From JBDOQU01 sp039839375 (GTDB lineage Bacteria; Pseudomonadota; Alphaproteobacteria; DSM-16000; Inquilinaceae): a stretch of 64,000 nt of DNA. Below the pieces are notes generated by a model. It worked only from the letters and a program-made list of their open reading frames with translations, had not been told where the DNA came from and did not search any database. Each line of letters begins with the position of its first letter. The stretch's first letter is position 1. Positions 41,556-48,988 of this stretch are shown here, in pieces. A program made the translations under genes and the position numbers. The stretch is from contig NZ_JBDOQU010000004.1 in the NCBI RefSeq assembly GCF_039839375.1, positions 202,033-266,032 of the forward strand, given 5' to 3'.

Positions 41556-42448
41556 CGGCCCGTCTCCGCCCCTGTTTCCGCCATGGTTCGCCGGGCGATC
41601 AGGATGGCGCCCTTCAGCGCGTCGCCCTTCGCCGGGGCCAGATAGGGCTGCTCTTCCTCCGGCAGCCATCCGGCGATGGGGCCGGCCAGCCCGCCCATCA
41701 GGCAGACCGTCGGCGCGCCGGCCCGGCGCAGCGTTGCTGTCATCGCTCCCAGATCGCGGCCCGCCTCGCGCAGCAGGTCGGCGGCCACCCGGTCGCCGCC
41801 GGCGGCTGCGTCCAGGATCGACGGCGCGAACGCGGCCCAGTCCCTCGGATGCGCGGATTGGGAGAAGGCGACGATCGCCTCCGGATCGTCGCCGAAATGC
41901 TTCATGATCCCGACGGTGAAGGGCGTGGCGAGGGTAACGCCGTCATAAGCGAACAGCGCCCGCCGCACGGCCTCCAGCCCCAGCCACGCCCCGCTGCCAT
42001 GGTCCGACGCCGGGAATCCCCACCCGCCGACGCGGGTCTCCTCGCCGTCGACGATGGCGCAGCCGCACGATCCCGTACCGACGATCATGATCGCCCCGTC
42101 GCCGCCCTCATGGGCGCCCAGGCAGGCGGCGTGGGCGTCGGTCCGAAGCGTCATGGTGCGGAAGGGGTGGGACCAGGCCAGCATCTGGCCGCGCTCCCTC
42201 GCCTGGCCGGTCCCGGCCAGCCCCAGCCCGGCATGGGTTCGGGCCAGATCGGCCTCGATCAGGCCGGCGACCTCAAGCGCCTGCCGGGTCGCCAGCAGGA
42301 TTTCCCCGATCGCGGCGTCCAGCCCCCAGCGCGGATTGGCGCTGCCGGCCCGCCCTTCGCCCAGCAGGTTCCCATCGGAATCCTCCAGCCGCGCGCGGCA
42401 GCTCGTGGCGCCGCCATCTATACCCAGGAACAGGGCGGGAGGGGTCAT
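41552..42448 (-). CDS. BadF/BcrA-type ATPase, GlcNAc or MurNAc kinase
   Basis: The 298-residue protein has the actin-like ATPase layout: phosphate-1 LFLGIDGGATSCRARL, the acid pair in LRTDAHAACLGAH, phosphate-2 IMIVGTGSCGCA and the adenosine motif CLMGGLAGPI. BadF-family kinases of sugar operons phosphorylate N-acetylglucosamine, and the clostridial member MurK acts on both GlcNAc and MurNAc. With murQ and namZ adjacent, a MurK-like dual kinase is attractive but unproven. ATGA overlaps join it to both neighbours. Confidence 0.85.
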   Translation of the reverse strand: MTPPALFLGIDGGATSCRARLEDSDGNLLGEGRAGSANPRWGLDAAIGEILLATRQALEVAGLIEADLARTHAGLGLAGTGQARERGQMLAWSHPFRTMTLRTDAHAACLGAHEGGDGAIMIVGTGSCGCAIVDGEETRVGGWGFPASDHGSGAWLGLEAVRRALFAYDGVTLATPFTVGIMKHFGDDPEAIVAFSQSAHPRDWAAFAPSILDAAAGGDRVAADLLREAGRDLGAMTATLRRAGAPTVCLMGGLAGPIAGWLPEEEQPYLAPAKGDALKGAILIARRTMAETGAETGR

Positions 42449-43578
42449 GGGCAGGATCCGTAAAGCCGGTGGGGACGGGCGCGTTCCGCGAAAGCCAGGC
42501 GGTCCGGCTCCCACGATCGCAGCATATCATCGACGCCCGCGCCCTCGCATTCCAGCCACTCGCCCAGCGCCGGCCCGCCAGCCAGCAGCGCCAGATGGCC
42601 GTTCACCGCCAGCGCATCGGGGGCCTCGTCGCGGACGAAGGCCAGGATGTCCAGCGCCACCGGCAGGGCGCGATAGGCCCGCCGGTCGGCGATGTAGAGT
42701 TCCACGCCGTCGCAGACCGTCCCGGCGTGCTTGGAGAAGCTGGGCCGGAACCAGGTCGCCCAGGCCTCCAGCCCCGGATGCCGCGACAGCCGGTCGGCCA
42801 GCGCGACCCCGTCCAGCCCCGGCGCGCCGATCGTGGTGAAGGGGCGGGTGGTGCCCCGCCCTTCGGACAGGCCGGTGCCCTCGACCAGCACCGTCCCCGG
42901 ATAGGCCAGCGCCGCCATGGAGGTCGGCAGGTTGGGGGAGGGGGCGAGCCACCGCCGGTCCGGGGCCACCGGCTCTCCGGTCCAGCCCTCGCAGGGCGCC
43001 ACTGTCGGCGGCGGCAGGGCGTTCTCCGCGCAATGGAGACGCGCGATCTCCCCGAGCGTCAGCCCGTGGCGCAGCGGCGCGTCCATCGGCGCGACGAAGT
43101 TCAGCGAATCGGCCGCCACGCCGCCGCCCTCGATGATCCGGCCCAGCGGGTTGGGCCGGTCCAGGATGATGATGTCGATCCCTGCCTCGGCCGCTCCGGC
43201 GCAGAGCCGAAGCAGCGTCGCAAGATAGGTGTAGGCCCGCACACCGACATCCTGGATGTCGTAGACGATCGCATCCAGCCCCTCGAAATGGCTGGTTTCG
43301 GGCGTCAGGCGCGGGCCGTAGAGCGAGATGACGGGAAGGCCCGTCTGGCCGTCCGTGCCGTCCGCCGCCTTCTCCCCGTCCTGCAGCACGCCGTGCAGCC
43401 CGTGTTCGGGGGAGAACAGCCGTTCCAGCCGCGCGTCCTTCAGCGCCTTCAGCCGGTCCCAGGTGGGGACAAGATTGCTGTCCCGGCTGGCATGGTTCGC
43501 CACCAGCCCCAGCCGCCTGCCCTCGAACAGGCGCGCGAACGCCTCCAGCCGGTCGACGCCCAGGATGGGATTACTCAT
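42445..43578 (-). CDS. namZ: DUF1343 protein, exo-beta-N-acetylmuramidase-like
   Basis: The 377-residue protein is a full-length DUF1343 member. It has GLVANHASRDSNLVPTWDRL, LFSPEHGLHGVLQDGE, DAIVYDIQDVGVRAYTYLATL, ILDRPNPLGR and the signature VEGTGLSEGRGTTRPFTTIG. Bacillus NamZ of this family releases terminal MurNAc from peptidoglycan. Here the protein begins MSNPILGVDRLEAFARLF with no signal peptide, and the start overlaps the permease gene by eight bases, so it appears cytoplasmic and would act on imported muro-saccharides. Confidence 0.88.
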   Translation of the reverse strand: MSNPILGVDRLEAFARLFEGRRLGLVANHASRDSNLVPTWDRLKALKDARLERLFSPEHGLHGVLQDGEKAADGTDGQTGLPVISLYGPRLTPETSHFEGLDAIVYDIQDVGVRAYTYLATLLRLCAGAAEAGIDIIILDRPNPLGRIIEGGGVAADSLNFVAPMDAPLRHGLTLGEIARLHCAENALPPPTVAPCEGWTGEPVAPDRRWLAPSPNLPTSMAALAYPGTVLVEGTGLSEGRGTTRPFTTIGAPGLDGVALADRLSRHPGLEAWATWFRPSFSKHAGTVCDGVELYIADRRAYRALPVALDILAFVRDEAPDALAVNGHLALLAGGPALGEWLECEGAGVDDMLRSWEPDRLAFAERARPHRLYGSCP

Positions 43579-44410
43579 TCACCGCCCCCATGGTCAGGCC
43601 CTGGACGAAGCTGCGCGACGCCAGCAGGAAGGCGACGATCGTCGGCAGCATCATGATGATCAGCCCGGCGAACAGCAGGTGCCACTGGATGCTGAACTCG
43701 CTGAAGAAGACCGAAAGCCCGACCGGCAGCGTCCGCAGATGGTCGCTGGTGATGAAGATCAGGGGGAAGAAGAAATCGTTCCAGACGCTGACGAAGGTGA
43801 AGATGCCGACCGTCGCCAGCGCCGGCTTGATCAGCGGCAGGATGACGATCCGGTAGATCTGGAACGGCGTCGCCCCGTCGACCCGGGCCGCATCCTCGAT
43901 CTCCCGGTTGATGCCCCGGAAGAAGCTGGCCAGGACGAAGACGGCGAAGGGCAGGCTGGAGGCGACATAGACCAGGACCAGCCCGACCAGGCTGTCCAGC
44001 AGCCCCAGCTCCCGCATCAGGACGTGAAGCGGGATGACCGCGATCCTGAGCGGGATCGCCAGCCCCGTCAGGAACAGGACGAAGACCAGCTTCGACCCGC
44101 GGAATTCGTAGCGGGCCAGCACGTAGGCGGCCATGGAGCCGAAGAACAGGGTGAAGAAGACGGAAGCCGCCGCGACGATGGCGGAATTCCTGAAGTAGAT
44201 TCCGAAGGAAGCCTGGGTCCAGGCCTCGACATAGTTCGACCAGCTCAGCGTGTCGGGCAGCCCGAACGGGTCCCGGTAGACCTGCCCCAGCTCCTTGAAG
44301 GAGTTGAAGAAGGCGACCGCCAGCGGCGCGATGACGACGAAGGCGTAGGCGACCAGCAGCACCTGGATCGCCAGTTGCTCCCTCGTCTTCAGGCGGAACA
44401 GCTTGTCCAT
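43571..44410 (-). CDS. ABC sugar transporter permease (MalG type)
   Basis: The 279-residue inner-membrane protein has six hydrophobic helices and the EAA loop EDAARVDGATPFQIYRIVILPLIKPALATVGIFTFVSVWNDFFFPLIF, which docks the ATPase. It pairs with the MalF-type permease encoded immediately upstream (gap of four bases). Its stop lies inside the namZ start. No ATP-binding gene is present in the operon. Confidence 0.92.
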   Translation of the reverse strand: MDKLFRLKTREQLAIQVLLVAYAFVVIAPLAVAFFNSFKELGQVYRDPFGLPDTLSWSNYVEAWTQASFGIYFRNSAIVAAASVFFTLFFGSMAAYVLARYEFRGSKLVFVLFLTGLAIPLRIAVIPLHVLMRELGLLDSLVGLVLVYVASSLPFAVFVLASFFRGINREIEDAARVDGATPFQIYRIVILPLIKPALATVGIFTFVSVWNDFFFPLIFITSDHLRTLPVGLSVFFSEFSIQWHLLFAGLIIMMLPTIVAFLLASRSFVQGLTMGAVNE

Positions 44411-44414
44411 GCGC

Positions 44415-45380
44415 TTAAGCCCGCCGCATGTTGCGCAGCGCGAAATAGATCGACGCCGGCAGGATCAGGATCGCCGTCACGACGGCGACGGCGGAGCCCA
44501 GCCCGAAATAGGTCACCGTCGCGCCGATCCCGCCGAAGGCCAGCCGGTAGAACATGGTCGCCAGCAGGTCGGTCGATCCGTAGGGGCCGGCCTCCACGCC
44601 CTGAAGCACGAAGACCAGTTCGAACGTGTTGAAGGACCCGATGAAGACCAGCAGGCCCAGAAGGACGTAGACGGGCTTCAACTGCGGCAGGATGATGTGC
44701 CGCACCACCTGCCACCGGGTCGCGCCGTCCAGGAAGGCGGCCTCCACGATGTCCGTCCTCATGCTGGTGACGCCGGCCAGCAGCAGCAGGATCGGGAAGC
44801 CGATCAGGTGCCAGACATTGATCAGCGCCAGCGTCGGCAGCGCCGTCGCCGCATCTCCCAGCCAGGGATGCGCCCATGAGTCCAGCCCGATCGCGCGCAG
44901 CGCGTCGTTGACCGGCCCGAATTGCGGGTTGAGCATCAGCCCCCACAGGAAGGCCACCGCCACCGTCGCCAGCGGGTGGGGCAGGAAGAAGACCAGCCGG
45001 TAGACCCGCTCCCCCCAGACCTTGAAGCTCAAAAGCAGCGCGAAGGCCGTGCCCAGCAGGGTGTAGCAGGCCATCACGATCAGGAAGAACTGGATGTTGT
45101 TCCAGGCGGCGTTCAGGAACTCCGCGCGCAGCAGCGGCTTGGTGAACAAATCGATATAGTTCTGAAGCCCGACCCATGTCATCGGGCCGATACCCTGCCA
45201 TTCGAACAGGCTGATATAGATCGCCGCCGCCTTCGGATAGACGTCGAACACCAGATAGACCAGCAGCGCCGGGGCCAGCATCGTCAGATACTGCCGGCGC
45301 TCCCGCGCCCGGTGGCCGCCCCGGCGGGGGCGGATCAGGACCGGCGCGGCGGCGGCTTCCGTCTCTGAGATGTCGGTCAT
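44415..45380 (-). CDS. ABC sugar transporter permease (MalF type)
   Basis: The 321-residue protein starts at ATG 45380 and has an N-terminal cytoplasmic stretch, then about six helices and the EAA loop VEAAFLDGATRWQVVRHIILPQLKPVYVLLGLLVFIGSFNTFELVFV. It forms the heterodimeric channel with the next gene. A longer frame upstream would enter the 76-base gap after the binding-protein gene and is arginine/proline-rich noise. Confidence 0.92.
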   Translation of the reverse strand: MTDISETEAAAAPVLIRPRRGGHRARERRQYLTMLAPALLVYLVFDVYPKAAAIYISLFEWQGIGPMTWVGLQNYIDLFTKPLLRAEFLNAAWNNIQFFLIVMACYTLLGTAFALLLSFKVWGERVYRLVFFLPHPLATVAVAFLWGLMLNPQFGPVNDALRAIGLDSWAHPWLGDAATALPTLALINVWHLIGFPILLLLAGVTSMRTDIVEAAFLDGATRWQVVRHIILPQLKPVYVLLGLLVFIGSFNTFELVFVLQGVEAGPYGSTDLLATMFYRLAFGGIGATVTYFGLGSAVAVVTAILILPASIYFALRNMRRA

Positions 45381-45456
45381 GGCGTCGCCTTCGGCCGCTT
45401 GCCGGAGGGATTCCCCGCCGCCCGGAACGCCGGACGGCGGAGAGGTTCCCTGCCGC

Positions 45457-46710
45457 TCAGGGGCATTTGCCCTTCTCGACATAGGGGCCGTACCAGGTGT
45501 TCAGCCCGTCCTGGATGGTCCGCGCCAGTTCCTCCGGCGTCGTTTCGCCGGCATAGAGCCTCTGCTGCCCGGACGCCAGCATCTCGTAGAGGCTGGGCTC
45601 CCCGTCCCGGAAGGGCGAACGCACCCAGGTCAGATAGTCCAGGCTGCGTTCGTTCAGGAACCCGATCGCCTCCTGCAAGGCGCTGTTGTCGGCGACCGTG
45701 TAGTCGCCCTTGACCGCCGTGATCTCCCCGACCAGGTCGACGAACATCTGGCCGAACTCCTCGGTCTGGGTGAACTCCAGCACCTGCCGCACCGCCTCGG
45801 GATGCTCCGTCGCGGCGTTCATGTAGTAGCCGCCGTCCGGATAGGCGAAGACCAGCGGCTCCAGCGACGGGTCGCCGGTCGGGGCCAGGAACAGGCCGAC
45901 CTCCATCTCCGGGTTGATCTCCTTCATCAGCCCGATGCCGAAGATGCCGTAGCCGACGATACCCGCCTGCTCCAGCGCCAGGGCCGCCACCATGTCGTCG
46001 GTGGTGTTGCCGCTGAACCCTTCCTGGAAATAGGGGGCGAAGCTTTCCAGCCGCTCCAGCACCGCGACATATTCCGGATCGGTGAAGCAGGCCTCGCCTT
46101 CCTGCAGCGCCTTGATGAAATCGTTGCGCAGCATGCTGGCGTCCAGGATGCCGGCGGTGATGTTCAGCGCCCAGGCCTCCCGGCCGGGAGCGTACATCGG
46201 CGCCACGCCGTTTTCCTTCAGCGTCTCCAGAAGGGCGTAGAATTCGTCCCAGGTCTGCGGCTCTTCCAGCCCCAGTCGCTCGAACAGCGCCTCATTGTAC
46301 ATGAAGTGCGTGGTCTGGAACGCGAAGGGCACGCCGTAGATCACGCCGTCGCTGCCCTTCACCAGGTCCAACGCCACCTGCGGGAACATCTCCGGGTTCA
46401 CAAGGTCTTCCAGCGGGGCGAAGGCCCCGGCGGTGGCGTAGGGATCGATCCAGCCAGCGCCGGCGCGGCCCTGGATGATGTCCGGCCCCTCGCTCTGCAT
46501 CGCGATCCGCAGGCGCGCGTCATATTCGGTAGGGCGCGTCGTCTCGACATTGATCGTGATGTCGGGGAATTTCTCGTCCACCGCCTCTCACAGCGGGATT
46601 TCCTGCTGCCGCCATGTCCAGAGGTTCAACTCCGTCTGCGCCGCGGCGGCGAAAGAGGCAAGGCCTGTGGCGGCGCCCAGGGACACCGCCAGGAATGTCG
46701 TGGTTCTCAA
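45457..46710 (-). pseudogene. ABC sugar-binding protein gene interrupted by an in-frame TGA
   Basis: The gene starts at TTG 46710 behind GGGAGGATGCC and encodes a signal peptide (TTTFLAVSLGAATGLASFAAAA) followed by the mature start TELNLWTWRQQEIPL. Codon 41 is then TGA (46588-46590), after which the same frame continues EAVDEKFPDITINVE for 376 codons with normal solute-binding features (YGVPFAFQTTHFMYNEALFERLGL, YPDGGYYMNAA). A tryptophan codon TGG would restore a 417-residue protein. Restart at GTG 46581 would give a protein without a signal peptide. It may be a true mutation or a sequencing error. Confidence 0.85.
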
Positions 46711-46891
46711 GGCATCCTCCCATTTCTTTGATTGTCGAAGGGGGTCTTTCCTAGCCCAGTTTTAATACCACTACAGAACCTCTCCGGCTGTCAAACCGGT
46801 TAATTTTCCTAAATGGTATTGCTATGGTTTTGTCACGCCGCCCTTGATAAGCTTGTTCTCCTTCCCAGCAGCAACCGGACCCGCGACCGCC
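46711..46891. promoter_or_regulatory. Divergent control region of the salvage locus
   Basis: Between the binding-protein gene and murQ lie two inverted half-sites, AATACCA (46764-46770) and TGGTATT (46814-46820), each followed by C/T and T; the halves are 43 bases apart. HutC-family NagR/DasR operators are built from TGGT/ACCA halves, so these are candidate operators for the GntR gene of the operon. The region is AT-rich at 46790-46835, consistent with promoters for both directions. Confidence 0.45.
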
Positions 46892-47767
46892 GTGAAGACC
46901 GAAACCGCAAGCCCCCGCTACCGCGCGCTCGATACCTGGAGCAGCGAGGACATCCTGGAAACGATGCTTGAGGGCCAGATGGCGGCCGTGGCGGCGGTGG
47001 CTCCGGCCCTGCCGGCGATCGCGGCGGCCGCCGATGCGGCGGCGGAGCGGCTGGCCCGTGGCGGCCGCCTGATCTATGTCGGGGCCGGAACCTCCGGCCG
47101 CATCGGCGTCCAGGACGGGGTGGAACTGACGCCCACCTTCAACTGGCCGAAGGACAGGCTGATATTCCTGCTGGCCGGCGGCGACCTTTCCCTCATGGAG
47201 TCGATCGAAGGGGCGGAGGACGATTCAGAGGCGGCGGAGCGGGAGATCGTCGCCGCCGGGATCGGCAAGGACGATGTCGTACTCGGCCTCGCCGCCAGCG
47301 GCGGCACGCCCTACACCGTGGCGGCGCTCAGGCGCGCGCGGGCGCTGGGCGCGCTGACGATCGGCGTCGCCAACAATGCCGGCACGGCGATCCTGGAGGC
47401 TTCCGCCCATCCCGTGCTGCTCGACACGGGGGCGGAGATCATCGCCGGCTCGACCCGCATGAAGGCGGGAACGGCCCAGAAGGCGATGCTGAACCTGTTC
47501 TCCTCGCTGCTCATGATCCGGCTCGGCCGCGTCTATGAAGGCCAGATGGTCGACATGCAGGCCAGCAACAAAAAGCTGGTGCTGCGCTCCGAACGGATGC
47601 TGCGGCAACTGACCGGCTGCGGGTCCGATGCCGCCCGGGCGGCGCTGGAAAAGGCGGATGGCAACGTGAAGCTGGCGATCCTCATCCTGCGCGGCCGCTC
47701 CCCGGAAGAAGCCCGCACCGCCCTGGCCGCCGCCGGCGGCCATCTGCGGAAGGCGTTGGAAGGCTAG
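46892..47767 (+). CDS. murQ: N-acetylmuramic acid 6-phosphate etherase
   Basis: The 291-residue enzyme splits MurNAc-6-P into GlcNAc-6-P and lactate. The SIS fold is clear: RLIYVGAGTSGRIGVQDGVELTPTFNW, the catalytic Glu in SIEGAEDDSEAAE, LGLAASGGTPYTVAALRRARALGALTIGVANN, and GSTRMKAGTAQKAMLNLFSSLLMIRLGRVY. I start at GTG 46892 (KTETASPRYRALDTWSSEDIL), which fits the family N-terminus; a TTG at 46844 would add 16 residues. Neither start has a good ribosome site, so translation may be leaderless or weak. Confidence 0.93.
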   Translation: MKTETASPRYRALDTWSSEDILETMLEGQMAAVAAVAPALPAIAAAADAAAERLARGGRLIYVGAGTSGRIGVQDGVELTPTFNWPKDRLIFLLAGGDLSLMESIEGAEDDSEAAEREIVAAGIGKDDVVLGLAASGGTPYTVAALRRARALGALTIGVANNAGTAILEASAHPVLLDTGAEIIAGSTRMKAGTAQKAMLNLFSSLLMIRLGRVYEGQMVDMQASNKKLVLRSERMLRQLTGCGSDAARAALEKADGNVKLAILILRGRSPEEARTALAAAGGHLRKALEG

Positions 47768-47821
47768 CCAGGACTGCCGCAATCTGCCCTCACGGCGAGC
47801 CTGCCACTCTCAAACAACGTC

Positions 47822-47934
47822 ATGCTGGACTTGATCCAGCATCCATACGGGTCGGTCGAGGCGAAGACGGCGCTTCATCTTGCACTGCCGGGGAGACGAC
47901 GACGGCACATGGATTCCGGCTCGGAGGCCGGAAT
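47822..47934. repeat. Dispersed hairpin repeats
   Basis: The gap between convergent murQ and the serine hydrolase gene holds a CTTGA palindrome at 47822-47842 (ATGCTGGA/TCCAGCAT arms) and a GC-loop palindrome at 47913-47934 (ATTCCGGC/GCCGGAAT arms). The order and spacing resemble the copies at 2818-2879 read from the other strand. Confidence 0.85.
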
Positions 47935-47968
47935 GACCAATGAAAACAATGGGGAAAGCATCCGCTTT

Positions 47969-48988
47969 TTACCGCCGGCTCCACTCCGCCGCGACGATGT
48001 TCCCGACCGCGCGGCGCAGCGGCATGATTCCGGTCTCGACATGGCGGGAGGGGTGGACGCGGTTGGTCAGCAGGGACCACGCGACCCCTCGCTCCCTGTC
48101 GATCCACAGGCCCGTGCCCGTGAAGCCGGTATGGCCGATCGTGTCGGGATGGCACAGGCTTCCGCCACTCCAGCCCGGATAGCGCCGCTCCCAGCCCAGC
48201 GCGCGGGTCCCGACCGTCGAGGCGACGATCTCCGCCAGCGTCGCCGGGCTCAGCACCTCGCCCTTCATGAAACTTTCGGCGAAGTTCAGCACGCCCTCGA
48301 CCGTGCCGAACAGCCCGGCATGGCCGGCCAGCCCGCCGAGGGAGAAAGCGTTCTCGTCATGCACCTCGCCGCGCATCACCTGGCCGCGCCACATGCAGTT
48401 CTCCGTGGCCGCCGTCCGCTCCGGGTCGGGGCGGAAGATCAGGCCGTCGGGCAGGGGCGTCTCCGTCAGCGGCCGGCCGCGCAGCCGTTCGACCAGGATG
48501 CCCAGCAGGATGAAGTTGATGTCGGAATAGACCTTCTCACCGATCGGCCAGTCGCGCTGGAGGATTAGCGCCTTCAGCCGCTCGGAATCGCCGCCCCAGC
48601 TATAGATCGGCTCCACCGCCACCAGCCCGGTCTGGTGGGTCAGGCATTGCCGGATCGTGAAAAGCCGGATCGGTGCGGACGCATCGTACTGGTGCAGGTC
48701 GGGGATATGGCGGTGGAGCGGATCGTCCAGGTCGATCAGCCCTTCCTCCGCCAGCCTCAGCACCTCCGTCGTGGTCAGGATGACCTTCGTCAGGCTCGCC
48801 AGGTCGAAGATCGTCCCTTCGTCCAGCTTCCGGTCCTCCGGCACGGTCTGTGCCCTGCCGCCAAACCGGACGGTGCGCTCGCCCTCGGCCGTCACGATCC
48901 CAAGAACCGCGCCGGGGATGCGCGCCTCCTCCAGCGCCGCGCGGACCGGGGCGAAGGCGCGGTCGGCGATCTTCTCCGTCAGGTTCAT
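47969..48988 (-). CDS. Beta-lactamase-fold serine hydrolase (YbbE-like)
   Basis: The 339-residue protein has the class C beta-lactamase/esterase fold: nucleophile Ser and Lys in FDLASLTKVILTT, the Tyr motif VYSDINFILLGILVERL and HTG in TIGHTGFTGTGLWIDRE. The YSD form is found in YbbE-like proteins, which sit with namZ and murQ in Bacillus and are thought to act on muropeptides. No signal peptide is present. The ATG overlaps the pepN stop (ATGA), so it is co-transcribed with pepN. Confidence 0.87.
   Translation of the reverse strand: MNLTEKIADRAFAPVRAALEEARIPGAVLGIVTAEGERTVRFGGRAQTVPEDRKLDEGTIFDLASLTKVILTTTEVLRLAEEGLIDLDDPLHRHIPDLHQYDASAPIRLFTIRQCLTHQTGLVAVEPIYSWGGDSERLKALILQRDWPIGEKVYSDINFILLGILVERLRGRPLTETPLPDGLIFRPDPERTAATENCMWRGQVMRGEVHDENAFSLGGLAGHAGLFGTVEGVLNFAESFMKGEVLSPATLAEIVASTVGTRALGWERRYPGWSGGSLCHPDTIGHTGFTGTGLWIDRERGVAWSLLTNRVHPSRHVETGIMPLRRAVGNIVAAEWSRR

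Noticed and set aside
46588..46590. TGA as a selenocysteine codon in the sugar-binding protein
   Set aside because: The position fits a conserved tryptophan, this family has no selenoprotein members, and no selenocysteine insertion hairpin is evident downstream.
46798..46815. CtrA site TTAA in the salvage promoter
   Set aside because: Only one TTAA half is present; the position seven bases later does not read TTAA.
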